Below, piece by piece: positions 47,196 to 56,916 of a stretch of DNA of 64,000 bases. The DNA is from Rheinheimera maricola (GTDB taxonomy: Bacteria; Pseudomonadota; Gammaproteobacteria; Enterobacterales; Alteromonadaceae): contig NZ_JAERPS020000006.1 of NCBI RefSeq assembly GCF_016918075.2, forward strand, positions 248,001 to 312,000, written 5' to 3'. Each line of letters begins with the position of its first letter. Position 1 is the stretch's first letter. A program made the translations under genes and the position numbers. Under the pieces are notes generated by a model. It was given only the letters and a program-made list of their open reading frames with translations, did not search any database and was not told where the DNA came from.

Positions 47196-47813
47196 TTAGC
47201 AGGGTTCCAGTATTACCAAATGCCGTTGTGCTTGCAACTGCGGTACAGCAAGTGATTGAACGGCCGCTACTTTAACAAAATCAGGCAAAGCTGCAATTTC
47301 TTCTTGCACTGCCGCTCCCTTCATGGCGAAAAAGCGCCCGTTTTGCTTTGGTAAGTGCTTGCACCAGGTCAGCATATCATTGATTGAAGCAAAGGCGCGG
47401 CTTATTACACCGTCGTAGCCAGTTTCAGGTTGGTGATTTTCTACTCTGCTTTGTATTGGTTGAATGTTAGCCAGTTTCAGCTGTAACTTTACCTGGTTTA
47501 AAAAACGGATGCGCTTACCCAAGCTATCAAGCAAAGTAAAGTGCTTTTCTGGGTAATAGATGGCCAGCAATACACCCGGTAAACCAGGTCCGGTGCCGAC
47601 ATCAATAAAACGTTGACCGGCTAAGAAGGGCGCTACGACTAAGGAGTCCATCACGTGTTTTACCAGCATTTCTTTGGGGTCGCGAACTGAGGTCAAGTTG
47701 TAAGCACTGTTCCATTTGTCCAGTAGCTGCACATAAGTAATACATTGCTGTAGTTGATTCTCTGTAAGCTTGAGCTCAGTCTGTTTTACCAGTGCCCGAA
47801 GTTGTTCTAACAT
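47196..47813 (-). CDS. rsmG: 16S rRNA (guanine527-N7)-methyltransferase
   Basis: A 205-residue SAM-dependent methyltransferase. The SAM-binding loop [15 protein letters not shown] and [12 protein letters not shown] are characteristic. It methylates G527 of 16S rRNA. It follows mnmG by 13 bases, the usual gidA-gidB arrangement. Confidence 0.97.
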   Translation of the reverse strand: MLEQLRALVKQTELKLTENQLQQCITYVQLLDKWNSAYNLTSVRDPKEMLVKHVMDSLVVAPFLAGQRFIDVGTGPGLPGVLLAIYYPEKHFTLLDSLGKRIRFLNQVKLQLKLANIQPIQSRVENHQPETGYDGVISRAFASINDMLTWCKHLPKQNGRFFAMKGAAVQEEIAALPDFVKVAAVQSLAVPQLQAQRHLVILEPC

Positions 47814-47826
47814 TGTGATCCTTTTT

Positions 47827-49716
47827 TCATGCTGACTTACGCAGCAGTCCCTGCTTTTTTAAATAAACCAACAATAGCGAAATAGCAGCTGGGGTAATAC
47901 CGGAAATACGTGACGCCTGACCCACTGTTTGCGGCTGTGTTTGATTTAATTTAGCAATAACTTCGTTTGACAGCCCTCTTACAGATCCATAATCAAACTG
48001 TTTTGGTAACAATGTCTGTTCGTTACGCTGTTGTTTAGCAATTTCGTCTTGCTGGCGATGGATGTAGCCCTCGTACTTAATTTGGATCTCAACCTGTTCA
48101 GCTGTAGCAGGATCTTCTAAGCCAGGACCAAGATCGCTAATTTGCATAAGCTGAGCATAAGTAACTTCTGGTCTGCGGACCAATTCTTCCAGGCTGGCTT
48201 CCTTGCTAAGTGGGGTTTTGACCAGAGCATTAACTGCTGTCAGCGCAGCATGTTGCGGATGAACCCAGCTTTGCTTTAAGCGTTGGCGTTCTAACGCAAT
48301 CTGTTCCATTTTTTCATTAAAGGCTGCCCAGCGTGCGTCGTCAACCAGACCAAATTCACGGCCTTTTTCGGTTAAACGTGAATCGGCATTGTCTTCACGC
48401 AGCATTAAGCGATATTCAGCCCGGCTGGTAAACATGCGGTACGGTTCTTTCGTACCCATGGTGGTTAAATCGTCTACCAGTACACCAAGGTAGGCTTGTT
48501 CGCGGCCGGGTGACCAGCTGTCTTTATTCTGGCTAAACAGTGCAGCGTTTAAACCGGCTAATAAACCTTGAGCACCCGCTTCTTCGTAACCTGTTGTGCC
48601 GTTTATTTGGCCAGCAAAAAACAGGCCTTTAATAAATTTGGTTTCCAAGCTGTTTTTCAGATCGCGTGGATCAAAAAAGTCATACTCTATGGCATATCCT
48701 GGCCGGGTTATATGGGCATTTTCCATGCCTTTAATCGAGCGAACTATGCTTAATTGCACGTCAAAAGGCAAACTGGTAGATATGCCATTTGGATAGACTT
48801 CATGCGTGGTTAAACCTTCAGGTTCGATAAAGATCTGGTGCTTATCTTTATCGGCAAAACGGGTAATTTTATCTTCAATAGAGGGGCAATAACGTGGGCC
48901 TATGCCTTCAATAACACCAGTATACATTGGTGATCTGTCTAAATTATTGCGAATAACGTCATGCGTTTTTTCATTAGTAAAAGTGATGTAGCACGGTATT
49001 TGCTGTGGTTGATCACTGTGTTTGCCCATAAATGAAAACACTGGCGTTGGATTATCACCTGGTTGCGGTTGCATCTGGCTGAAATCGATAGTTCGGGCAT
49101 CAATACGCGGTGGAGTACCGGTTTTTAAGCGATCTACCCGAAATGGTAATTCTCGTAGTCTTTTTGCTAACGCGATCGATGGTGGATCACCTGCTCTGCC
49201 ACCAGAATGGCTTTGCAAACCAATGTGAATTTGGCCGCCTAAGAAAGTACCGACTGTTAGCACTACAGACTTAGCCTTAAATTTTAAGCCCATCTGCGTT
49301 ACGACACCGGTAACCTGATCGTTTTCAACGATAAGATCATCACAGCTTTGCTGGAAAATACTTATATTAGGTTGGTTTTCCAGTATTTGCCTGATTGCTG
49401 CGCGGTACAGTTGGCGGTCTGCCTGGGCACGGGTAGCGCGAACTGCCGGACCTTTCGAACTATTCAGAGTTCTAAATTGAATGCCGCCTTTGTCTGCAGC
49501 TATGGCCATAGCGCCACCTAAGGCGTCAATTTCTTTTACTAAATGACCTTTGCCAATACCACCAATGGCTGGATTACAAGACATTTGGCCTAAGGTTTCT
49601 AAATTATGAGTCAGCAACAGGGTTTTACGTCCCATACGTGCAGCTGCCAGAGCGGCTTCAGTGCCAGCATGGCCTCCACCTACAACGATAACGTCGAATG
49701 TCTCTTGGTACAGCAT
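47827..49716 (-). CDS. mnmG: tRNA uridine-5-carboxymethylaminomethyl modification enzyme MnmG
   Basis: A 629-residue FAD-dependent enzyme that works with MnmE on the wobble uridine of tRNAs. The FAD-binding [17 protein letters not shown] is at the N-terminus, [26 protein letters not shown] follows, and the [15 protein letters not shown] region and the C-terminal helical domain ([17 protein letters not shown]) are intact. Full length. It borders oriC, as in E. coli. Confidence 0.98.
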   Translation of the reverse strand: MLYQETFDVIVVGGGHAGTEAALAAARMGRKTLLLTHNLETLGQMSCNPAIGGIGKGHLVKEIDALGGAMAIAADKGGIQFRTLNSSKGPAVRATRAQADRQLYRAAIRQILENQPNISIFQQSCDDLIVENDQVTGVVTQMGLKFKAKSVVLTVGTFLGGQIHIGLQSHSGGRAGDPPSIALAKRLRELPFRVDRLKTGTPPRIDARTIDFSQMQPQPGDNPTPVFSFMGKHSDQPQQIPCYITFTNEKTHDVIRNNLDRSPMYTGVIEGIGPRYCPSIEDKITRFADKDKHQIFIEPEGLTTHEVYPNGISTSLPFDVQLSIVRSIKGMENAHITRPGYAIEYDFFDPRDLKNSLETKFIKGLFFAGQINGTTGYEEAGAQGLLAGLNAALFSQNKDSWSPGREQAYLGVLVDDLTTMGTKEPYRMFTSRAEYRLMLREDNADSRLTEKGREFGLVDDARWAAFNEKMEQIALERQRLKQSWVHPQHAALTAVNALVKTPLSKEASLEELVRRPEVTYAQLMQISDLGPGLEDPATAEQVEIQIKYEGYIHRQQDEIAKQQRNEQTLLPKQFDYGSVRGLSNEVIAKLNQTQPQTVGQASRISGITPAAISLLLVYLKKQGLLRKSA

Positions 49717-49744
49717 AGTTGCCTCTGTTTCTGCGATTAATCAG

Positions 49745-50104
49745 GTTGATCCAAATTTGGTCGGCTATTGTACCGTGATCTTCGTTGAAGTGGAATGCTG
49801 CAGCCGGCTTAGGATCTTCTAAATTAAATAAGATCTTTTTAGAGATCTTTTTATTATTTTTACTATTAAGCAGCGATGTTTCAGTGGATAAGCGGATCTT
49901 TAAAATAAGGATCAATTGCTTATAAAGGATCAGATCCTGTGATCAAGCTAGGATCTACTCACGGTAAACCGGTTGATAATATGCATGGTTATCCACAGAT
50001 AAGAAAAATATTTTTTTTATAACTAGGATAAATACAGCTTAATAACCGGTTTAAAGTTAAGTTATGCACATTAATTTATGTTTATAAGTAAATTTGTGTA
50101 TAAG
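49745..50104. other. oriC: Chromosomal replication origin oriC
   Basis: This non-coding region lies between mnmG and mioC, the gammaproteobacterial oriC position. Eleven GATC sites start at 49748, 49777, 49813, 49832, 49844, 49895, 49910, 49928, 49933, 49941 and 49952. Two tandem AT-rich 13-mers of the GATCTNTTNTTTT type begin at 49832 and 49844. DnaA boxes or close variants: AGTGGATAA (49883-49891, reverse), TTATCCACA (49989-49997), TTATGCACA (50062-50070) and TGTGTATAA (50095-50103, reverse). A second AT-rich run lies near 50005-50020. The layout closely resembles E. coli oriC. dnaA is not adjacent but about 14 kb away. Confidence 0.95.
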
Positions 50105-50275
50105 TATGTATAGCGGGGTTTTGCTTGCGTTATCGCCTTTATCAGACCTTTATCATTTACTTATCAAGACATCGAGCATTATTCAATTTACTGTGCGTAC
50201 AAGTTGGTTTTATTGCTGAGGCCAACCTGGGAGAGACTAACGTTATCCTGATCTTCCTGAGATATACTTGTGTTT

Positions 50276-50303
50276 GCGGGTGGCGTTTGCCACCCGCTTT
50301 TTT
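50276..50303 (+). terminator. Strong plus-strand terminator facing mioC
   Basis: GCGGGTGGC (50276-50284) and GCCACCCGC (50289-50297) form a perfect 9-bp stem with a 4-base loop, followed by six T residues. On the minus strand, where mioC ends at 50302, there is no T run, so it is oriented for a transcript coming from the oriC side. Confidence 0.75.
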
Positions 50304-50739
50304 ATGCCAGACATTTCATCAGTTTGGGCAGCCAGGCTAGCGCAATATCTTCGGGAAGTTCTGCTTGCTGTGCATCAATTTCCAGACTGTTAATAAGGCT
50401 GACAGCTCCTTTTGCTGAGAGCAAATTAGCTAGTCTTCGGCCGGCTTCGCAAAAAGTATCGTATGAAGAGTCACCTAAAGTGATCACGGCATAAGAAAGT
50501 GTGTTAAGATCACGCCGATCTTGTGCTATTTGATCCGCAAAGGGTTGAATATTATCAGGCAGATCTCCTGCGCCATAGGTGGATGTGATCACTAACCAAA
50601 CCCCGGAAGGGTTAAGGTGATCCAGTTCGGGTTTCAGATGAACGTTAATCTCATAGCCCGCTTGTACCAGTGTTTCAGCAACTTGTTCTGCCACATATTC
50701 CGCTGCGCCCATTTGGCTGCCAACGAGGATGTCTATCAT
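50302..50739 (-). CDS. mioC: Flavodoxin-like protein MioC
   Basis: A 145-residue flavodoxin. The FMN phosphate loop is IDILVGSQMGAAEYVAEQ, with ITSTYGAGDLPDN and ITLGDSSYDTFCEAGRR as the other flavin-contact loops. It is the gene flanking oriC in enteric bacteria and is transcribed towards oriC here too. Biochemically linked to biotin synthase electron transfer in E. coli. Confidence 0.93.
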   Translation of the reverse strand: MIDILVGSQMGAAEYVAEQVAETLVQAGYEINVHLKPELDHLNPSGVWLVITSTYGAGDLPDNIQPFADQIAQDRRDLNTLSYAVITLGDSSYDTFCEAGRRLANLLSAKGAVSLINSLEIDAQQAELPEDIALAWLPKLMKCLA

Positions 50740-50821
50740 GATATGCCTCTTGTCATAAGAATGTTTGGCTATACTACTGGAATAAAATCAGCTAATGCTA
50801 CGGCTTTGGCATGATTTACGT

Positions 50822-50852
50822 GTTTTTACTGCTCTGCAGGCTAAGTAAAAAC
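50822..50852 (+). promoter_or_regulatory. Hairpin in the 5' leader of the DEAD-box helicase gene
   Basis: GTTTTTACT (50822-50830) and AGTAAAAAC (50844-50852) form a perfect 9-bp inverted repeat; the 13-base loop contains CTGCAG. It lies about 50 bases before the helicase start. It may be an RNA structure in the leader or a DNA operator; the sequence does not decide. Confidence 0.4.
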
Positions 50853-50902
50853 AACAATAGCACTACCACTACGCCTGCGTGTTATTGAGGTTTAAACAAC
50901 GT

Positions 50903-52678
50903 ATGTCTGACACTGTGTCATTTTCCCAGCTAATGCTGCCTGAAGCTATTGTTCGTGCTGTTACTGAACTTGGCTATGAAACGCCGTCGCCTATCCAGGC
51001 TGCTGCTATCCCTAAATTATTAGCTGGCGAGGATGTATTAGGCCAGGCGCAAACCGGTACCGGTAAAACCGGTGCTTTCGCGCTGCCTTTATTAGCACGG
51101 CTTGACCCTGCGCAAAATGATCCACAAATTCTGGTGTTGGCACCAACGCGCGAGCTGGCCATTCAGGTTGCTGAAGCGTTCCAGGCTTATGCCCGTTATA
51201 TGCCGGCATTTCATGTACTGCCATTATACGGTGGTCAGAGTTATACTAACCAGCTGAAATCACTAAAACGTGGCTCTCAAGTTATAGTTGGTACGCCTGG
51301 CCGTATTCTCGATCACTTAGACCGTGGTACATTAAAGCTGGATAAGCTGCGTGCTATCGTGCTGGATGAAGCCGACGAAATGCTGCGCATGGGCTTTATC
51401 GACGACGTGCAAACCATTATGGATGCCACTCCGGCCGGCCGTCAGGTAGCGATGTTCTCTGCTACCATGCCACCGCAAATCCGCGCTATTGCGCAAAAGC
51501 ATTTAAAAAATGCTGAAGAAATTAAAATTGCCTCAAAAACCAGCACTGTTGAGCGTATTACTCAGCGCTATGTCATGTTAGATGGCAACCAGAAACTGGA
51601 TGCATTAACCCGGTTGTTGGAAGGCGAAGAGTACGATGCCACTATCGTGTTTGTGCGTACCAAAAGCGCTACTGAAGAAATTGCCGAAAAACTGGGCGCC
51701 CGCGGTTATGCTGTTGCTTGCTTAAATGGTGATATGAATCAGGCGCACCGCGAACTGACCATTCGTAAAATGAAAGCAAACCAGTTAGACGTGATTGTTG
51801 CTACTGATGTTGCCGCCCGTGGTTTGGACGTAGAGCGTATCAGCCTGGTAGTAAACTACGACATTCCGTATGACAGTGAAGCCTATGTACACCGTATCGG
51901 CCGTACTGGTCGTGCCGGTCGCGAAGGTAAAGCGATTTTATTCGTTTCGCCACGCGAGCGCCGTTTACTGCGCACCATTGAGCATGCTACCAAGCAGCCA
52001 ATTGAGCAAATGTCTCTGCCTACCGGCCGTGTTATTGAGCAGCGTCGTATTGAATCTTTCCGTGAGCAGTTAGCGCAAACTATCGAAACTCAAGATTTAA
52101 GTTTCTTCCAAACGTTAATTAACGATTGGCGTGAGAAGATTGAAACCACTGAAAACGACTTAGCTGCAGCCTTGCTGTTTTTAGCACAGAAAGATCAGCC
52201 GTTAAACGTGGCCAATCAATTCCCGGAAATCCGTGAACCACACTCTCGTGGTGGTGAGCGTGATGACCGTCCGCGTCGTGAACGTAGTGATCGTCCTGAG
52301 CGTAGCGGCGAGCGTCCGGACCGTGGCCCACGTGTTAAGCGCGAAATGAAAGGCGATTACCAGACTTACCGCATAGAAGTAGGTAAAGAGCATGGTGTAC
52401 GTGCCGGTGATATCGTTGGTGCTATTGCCAATGAAGCCAATATCGACAGCCAGTTTATCGGTAATATTAAGCTGTTTGATCATTTCAGCACGGTTGAGTT
52501 GCCGGCAACTATTCCGAATGAAATTTTCCAGCACCTGAAAAAAGTTTATGTGCGTAAGCAAAAGCTGAATATCACGGTAGACAGCGGAGCAGCACCAGCT
52601 GGTGAGCGTCGTCCGTCTAACGGCCCTGGTCCGCGCCCGGGTGCAGCGCCACGCGCACCGCGCAAACCACGTGACTAA
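50903..52678 (+). CDS. deaD: DEAD-box RNA helicase, DeaD/CsdA type
   Basis: A 591-residue ATP-dependent RNA helicase, probably for ribosome assembly and mRNA turnover in the cold. The start is ATG 50903 (MSDTVSFSQLMLPEAIVRAV), which matches the family N-terminus; an in-frame GTG at 50879 would add eight residues. It has the Q motif (GYETPSPIQ), AQTGTGKT, PTRELAIQ, VLDEADEML, SAT and HRIGRTGRAGR. After the two RecA domains come a helical region, an Arg/Asp/Glu-rich linker (EPHSRGGERDDRPRRERSDR), a DbpA-type RNA-binding domain (YRIEVGKEHGVRAGDIVGAI) and a basic Pro/Arg-rich tail. CsdA-length rather than DbpA-length. Confidence 0.93.
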   Translation: MSDTVSFSQLMLPEAIVRAVTELGYETPSPIQAAAIPKLLAGEDVLGQAQTGTGKTGAFALPLLARLDPAQNDPQILVLAPTRELAIQVAEAFQAYARYMPAFHVLPLYGGQSYTNQLKSLKRGSQVIVGTPGRILDHLDRGTLKLDKLRAIVLDEADEMLRMGFIDDVQTIMDATPAGRQVAMFSATMPPQIRAIAQKHLKNAEEIKIASKTSTVERITQRYVMLDGNQKLDALTRLLEGEEYDATIVFVRTKSATEEIAEKLGARGYAVACLNGDMNQAHRELTIRKMKANQLDVIVATDVAARGLDVERISLVVNYDIPYDSEAYVHRIGRTGRAGREGKAILFVSPRERRLLRTIEHATKQPIEQMSLPTGRVIEQRRIESFREQLAQTIETQDLSFFQTLINDWREKIETTENDLAAALLFLAQKDQPLNVANQFPEIREPHSRGGERDDRPRRERSDRPERSGERPDRGPRVKREMKGDYQTYRIEVGKEHGVRAGDIVGAIANEANIDSQFIGNIKLFDHFSTVELPATIPNEIFQHLKKVYVRKQKLNITVDSGAAPAGERRPSNGPGPRPGAAPRAPRKPRD

Positions 52679-52696
52679 GTTTCATACTGTTTAATA

Positions 52697-52722
52697 AAAC
52701 CCTGCTACGGCAGGGTTTTTTA
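52697..52722 (+). terminator. Rho-independent terminator of the DEAD-box helicase gene
   Basis: AAACCCTG and CAGGGTTT form an 8-bp stem with a 6-base loop, ending in six T residues, 18 bases after the stop codon. Confidence 0.9.
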
Positions 52723-52835
52723 TTGGCGACAGATTAACCACCAGGCGTGTTGAACGACGCTTGTTTGCACCGCCGAAGTTTCTTATTGTAGAGGGCTTGG
52801 TTCTTGCCATTAAAACAATAAGAGACTAGCTCATT

Positions 52836-55331
52836 ATGCCAACCGTTTTGTCCCGTGTGACCTTAACAACCTTACCTTTACTGAGTTTACTGGCGACACT
52901 GCTGTGCAGTACGGTTGCAAACGCTGATGCTATCCGCCAAACCAAAGGTGACTTTGAAGATAAGTTTCGCCAGTTAGAAGAAGTGTTACCAACACCCAAT
53001 GTGTACCGTAATGCTGCCGGTGAGCCCGGTCAGCAATACTGGCAGCAGCAGGTAAACTACAAAATGGACGTTGAGCTTGATGAAGCCAAACGCCGGCTCA
53101 GCACTAAGCAGCAAATTAGTTATAAAAATAACTCCCCATATAGTCTGAAGTATCTTTGGCTGCATCTGGATCAAAATATCTTTAAAAACGATTCGATGGC
53201 CGAAATGAGTACAGACTTTGGTGGTATTGGCCGCCGTGGCCCGGCTACTTCTATTGGCGATGGCGACATTAGCGCCCGTCTAAGCCTGGAAGAGCTGCGC
53301 CGGCAGCAGTTTATGGCCGATAACGAATTGGGCTTTGTTATTAGTAATGTAAAAAGCAGTAGTGGTAGCACATTGCCGGCGACCATTGTCGGCACCTTGA
53401 TGCGTATCGACTTGGATAAACCATTAAAACCGGGCCAATCTGTGGATTTCAGCCTGGACTTTGCTTACAACATTGTTGAAGAAGATGCGGTATCGGCGCG
53501 CGCAGGTTACGAACATTTCCCTAAAGACGCTCGTGAAGGCGGCAATGATATTTTCTTATTGGCGCAGTGGTTTCCTCGTTTAGTGGCGTACACCGATTAT
53601 GAAGCCTGGACCAACAAAGAGTTTTTAGGTCGTGGCGAGTTTACGCTGGAGTTTGGTGACTATGACGTTAAATTAACGGTACCAAGCGATCATATCGTAT
53701 CGTCCACGGGTGAGTTACAAAACAGCAGCAAGGTATTAACCAAACAGCAGTTAAGCCGACTGGAACAAGCCAAAACGGCGAAACGGCCGGTGTTTGTGGT
53801 TACCGAAGCGGAAGCGTTGGAAAACGAAAAAGCCGGTACAGACAGCAGCAAAACCTGGCATTTTAAAGCGAAAAATGTGCGCGATTTTGCCTGGGCTTCA
53901 TCGCGTAAGTTTATCTGGGATGCCAAAGGCTATCAGCAAGGTGGCACCGAACAGCCGTTTGTGATGGCGATGTCGTTTTACCCCAAAGAAGGCGGCGATT
54001 TATGGCAGAAGTATTCTACCGAAGCCATAGTGCATACCATGGAAGTGTACTCGCGGTTCTCGTTTGATTATCCCTATCCGGTAGCGCAATCGGTAAATGG
54101 CCCGGTTGGCGGCATGGAATACCCGATGATCACCTTTAACGGCCCGCGCACCAAATTGCAGGATGATGGCAGCCGCACCTACTCGCAAGCCGAAAAACGC
54201 TTTTTAATCGGCGTGGTGATCCACGAAGTAGGTCATATTTATTTCCCGATGGTGGTAAATTCCGACGAGCGGCAGTGGACCTGGATGGATGAAGGCTTAA
54301 ACAGCTTTTTAGACGGTGTTGCCGGTCGCGAGTGGGACCCGACAATTCCATGGGGCGTAGAGCCGCGCGATATCGTCGACTATATGAAATCCGATGTGCA
54401 GGTACCGATTATGACGCAGTCTGACAGCGTGCTGAAATTGGGGCCTAATGCCTATACTAAGCCGGCGGCCGCACTGAATATCCTGCGCGAAGTGATTTTA
54501 GGCCGCGAACTGTTTGATTTTGCCTTTAAAGAATACGCTACACGCTGGAAGTTTAAGCGGCCAACACCGGCAGACTTTTTCCGTACCATGGAAGAGGCCA
54601 GCGGCGTCGATTTAGATTGGTTCTGGCGTGGCTGGTTTTACACTACTGACCATGTAGATATCTCGCTGGATAAAGTGTTTCAGCTGCGCTTAGACACCAA
54701 GAACCCGGACATTGATTTTCAGCGCCAGCGTCAGCAGGAACTTGATAAACCGATGCCATTGTTTGTTGAGCGCAACAACGCAGAAGGCAAAGTACTGTGG
54801 ATAGATAAAAACCCGGATGTGCGCGATTTCTACGACGAAAATGATCGCTTTACCGTCACCAACAAAGAGCGTAATGCTTACAGCAAGTTCCTGCACGATT
54901 TAGAGCCGTGGGAGCGCACCGCCTTTGAGCGTGCGGTGGTAGAAGATAAAAACTATTATGTACTCCAGTTTAGCAACAAGGGCGGCCTGGTGATGCCGAT
55001 TTTGCTGCAGTTGAACTATGCCGACGGTAGCAGCGAGCAGCAGTATATTCCGGCTGAAATTTGGCGCCGCAGCCCCAAGGCAGTGAATAAACTGATTGTT
55101 ACTGCCAAAGATAAGGTATTGCTGGACGTAGTAGTCGATCCTAAATGGGAAACGGCGGATGTGGATATTGAAAATAACTTTTATCCGCGCCGTATTATCC
55201 CGTCACGCATAGAAGCGTATAAAGCTGACAAGAGTAAAGCTAAAGTCAGCCGCGATATTATGCAGGACAGCAAAACCGAACTGAAAGATCCGGCGAAAAA
55301 GTTAGAAGACGGTCAAAAGGACAATAATTGA
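52836..55331 (+). CDS. M1-family (gluzincin) metallopeptidase, exported
   Basis: An 831-residue secreted zinc aminopeptidase-like enzyme. After a signal peptide (ending VANADA) comes a beta-rich N-terminal domain (YWQQQVNYKMDVELDEAKRRLSTKQQISYKNNSP). The zinc motif is HEVGH at 463-467, with the third ligand Glu486 in DEGLNSF, giving an exact HEXXH-X18-E. GGMEYPMITF corresponds to the substrate-binding GxMEN-like motif, here with Tyr-Pro after Glu. The C-terminus is long, charged and Lys-rich. Substrates are unknown. Its TGA stop overlaps the ATG of the small DUF6702-like gene, so the two products are probably made together. Confidence 0.93.
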   Translation: MPTVLSRVTLTTLPLLSLLATLLCSTVANADAIRQTKGDFEDKFRQLEEVLPTPNVYRNAAGEPGQQYWQQQVNYKMDVELDEAKRRLSTKQQISYKNNSPYSLKYLWLHLDQNIFKNDSMAEMSTDFGGIGRRGPATSIGDGDISARLSLEELRRQQFMADNELGFVISNVKSSSGSTLPATIVGTLMRIDLDKPLKPGQSVDFSLDFAYNIVEEDAVSARAGYEHFPKDAREGGNDIFLLAQWFPRLVAYTDYEAWTNKEFLGRGEFTLEFGDYDVKLTVPSDHIVSSTGELQNSSKVLTKQQLSRLEQAKTAKRPVFVVTEAEALENEKAGTDSSKTWHFKAKNVRDFAWASSRKFIWDAKGYQQGGTEQPFVMAMSFYPKEGGDLWQKYSTEAIVHTMEVYSRFSFDYPYPVAQSVNGPVGGMEYPMITFNGPRTKLQDDGSRTYSQAEKRFLIGVVIHEVGHIYFPMVVNSDERQWTWMDEGLNSFLDGVAGREWDPTIPWGVEPRDIVDYMKSDVQVPIMTQSDSVLKLGPNAYTKPAAALNILREVILGRELFDFAFKEYATRWKFKRPTPADFFRTMEEASGVDLDWFWRGWFYTTDHVDISLDKVFQLRLDTKNPDIDFQRQRQQELDKPMPLFVERNNAEGKVLWIDKNPDVRDFYDENDRFTVTNKERNAYSKFLHDLEPWERTAFERAVVEDKNYYVLQFSNKGGLVMPILLQLNYADGSSEQQYIPAEIWRRSPKAVNKLIVTAKDKVLLDVVVDPKWETADVDIENNFYPRRIIPSRIEAYKADKSKAKVSRDIMQDSKTELKDPAKKLEDGQKDNN

Positions 55332-55819
55332 TGTGTAGGCTGTTAGCCTTGTTGCTACTGGCCGTGTGCAGCGGTCAGTTAGCGGCACATGAAATGAAAG
55401 CTGCGCTGACTAAGGTGGTATTTAACCAGCGCAGTGGCAATATTGAAGTAATGCACCGCTTTTATGTACACGACGCCGAACACGGTGTTAAACAACTATT
55501 TGATAAAAGCGCCGATCTGTTAAACAGTGAGCAAACCCAACAAATATTCAGCCAATATGTCAGTGAACATTTTGCGCTGACAACCCCAGCGGGTGAAGCT
55601 ATCAGTTTAGCACTGGTTGGCGGGCAACTGGACGGCCGGTTTTTCTGGGTGTATCAGGAAGCGCCGATGCCAACTGAGCTGAAAGGCTTGCGCATTAAGC
55701 ACAGCGCTTTGCAGGCCTTGTGGCCGGCACAGGTAAATACGGTAAACATCGAAGGCCGTGGGGAGGTTAAAAGCCTGAGCTTTGACAATAAAACCGGCTG
55801 GCAGCAACTAAGTTTTTAG
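55331..55819 (+). CDS. DUF6702-like exported protein
   Basis: A 162-residue protein with a signal peptide (MCRLLALLLLAVCSGQLAA) and a beta-rich domain starting HEMKAALTKVVFNQRSGNIEVMHRFYVHDAEHG, the pattern of DUF6702 proteins usually found downstream of M1 peptidases. The start is ATG 55331, sharing its A with the TGA stop of the peptidase; a TTG three bases earlier is also in frame. Function is unknown; it may be an accessory to the peptidase. Confidence 0.8.
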   Translation: MCRLLALLLLAVCSGQLAAHEMKAALTKVVFNQRSGNIEVMHRFYVHDAEHGVKQLFDKSADLLNSEQTQQIFSQYVSEHFALTTPAGEAISLALVGGQLDGRFFWVYQEAPMPTELKGLRIKHSALQALWPAQVNTVNIEGRGEVKSLSFDNKTGWQQLSF

Positions 55820-55884
55820 CTTGGCTTTAAAAGCAACCGGCCAGGCGCCATATATCAGCCGGTAGACAACATCTGGAGCTGCGT

Positions 55885-56307
55885 ATGATTATCGCCTGTC
55901 CGAATTGTAATGGCTTAAATCGTTTGCCGACTGAGAAGCCGGCGCTTGAAGCGCGTTGTGGTAAATGCAAACAGCCATTGTTTAGTGGTCAGCCACTTGA
56001 ACTGACGGCAGTCAACTTTACTGCCCATGCCAATAAAAGTGAATTGCCGTTGGTGGTAGATTTTTGGGCCAGTTGGTGTGGCCCTTGCCAGAGCTTTGCG
56101 CCGGTATTTAACCAGGCAGCGGCAGAACTGGAACCGCACTTTCGCTTTGGCAAAATCAATACCGAGCAGCAGCAAGCATTAGCGACGCAGTTTAATATCC
56201 GCTCTATTCCAACGTTAATGCTGTTTAAACAAGGCAAGGTGGTGGCACAACAAGCGGGTGCTTTTCCCAAACAAGCCTTTTACCAATGGTTATCTCAGTA
56301 TAAGTAA
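55885..56307 (+). CDS. trxC: Thioredoxin 2
   Basis: A 140-residue thiol-disulfide oxidoreductase. It carries an N-terminal zinc-binding extension with Cys5-x-x-Cys8 and Cys25-x-x-Cys28, followed by a thioredoxin fold with the active site WCGPC (Cys65 and Cys68) and the cis-Pro loop RSIPTLMLF. This two-part layout defines TrxC rather than TrxA. Confidence 0.95.
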   Translation: MIIACPNCNGLNRLPTEKPALEARCGKCKQPLFSGQPLELTAVNFTAHANKSELPLVVDFWASWCGPCQSFAPVFNQAAAELEPHFRFGKINTEQQQALATQFNIRSIPTLMLFKQGKVVAQQAGAFPKQAFYQWLSQYK

Positions 56308-56332
56308 GTGTTTACTCACTTTTGGAGGCAAG

Positions 56333-56824
56333 ATGACACCACAGGTTTTTACGCTTAGCAGTGCAGACATTAAAGAAGGCCATTTTATGGCCAAAGATCA
56401 TGAGTTTGATGGCTTTGGTTGCAGCGGCAAAAATGTATCCCCTGAACTGCAGTGGGCCAACGCACCGGCCGGTACTAAAAGTTTTGCTGTTACCGTATTT
56501 GACCCGGATGCACCCACTTGCTCAGGTTTTTGGCACTGGTTGGTCACTGATATTCCGCCAGCGGCGACAGGCTTAGCCCGCGGCGCCGGTAAAGGCAGTT
56601 TGCCACCGGGTTGTCGCAGCTTTAACAATGATTACGGTAGCGAAGACTTTGGCGGCGCCTGCCCGCCCGAGGGCCATGGTATGCACCGTTATCAGTTTAC
56701 TGTCTGGGCCTTACCGGAAGAAACCCTGCCGGCAGCTGATGGCGCAAGCGCAGCGGTGGTGGGCTTTATGCTGAACGCCATGGCGCTGGGCAAAGCCACG
56801 TTAACAGCAACCTATGCCCGTTAG
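56333..56824 (+). CDS. YbhB/YbcL-family (PEBP, Raf kinase inhibitor-like) protein
   Basis: A 163-residue protein. The start is ATG 56333, with GGAGG at 56324-56328; an upstream in-frame ATG overlaps trxC. The PEBP signatures are clear: FGCSGKNVSPELQW, FAVTVFDPDAPTCSGFWHWLV, the GACPPEGHGMHRYQFTVWAL ligand pocket and a C-terminal AMALGKATLTATYAR. Binds phosphate- or lipid-like anions in known relatives; the bacterial role is unclear. Confidence 0.93.
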   Translation: MTPQVFTLSSADIKEGHFMAKDHEFDGFGCSGKNVSPELQWANAPAGTKSFAVTVFDPDAPTCSGFWHWLVTDIPPAATGLARGAGKGSLPPGCRSFNNDYGSEDFGGACPPEGHGMHRYQFTVWALPEETLPAADGASAAVVGFMLNAMALGKATLTATYAR

Positions 56825-56848
56825 GCGTTAAAAAAGGTACATCAGACT

Positions 56849-56873
56849 AAGGCCGTATATCACGGCCTTTTTA
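56849..56873 (+). terminator. Rho-independent terminator after the PEBP-family gene
   Basis: AAGGCCGT and ACGGCCTT form an 8-bp stem with a 5-base loop followed by T residues, 25 bases after the stop. Confidence 0.85.
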
Positions 56874-56916
56874 GTTATATTAAGCTGGTTTTTTATCTCA
56901 GGGATGCGCTTAACAG

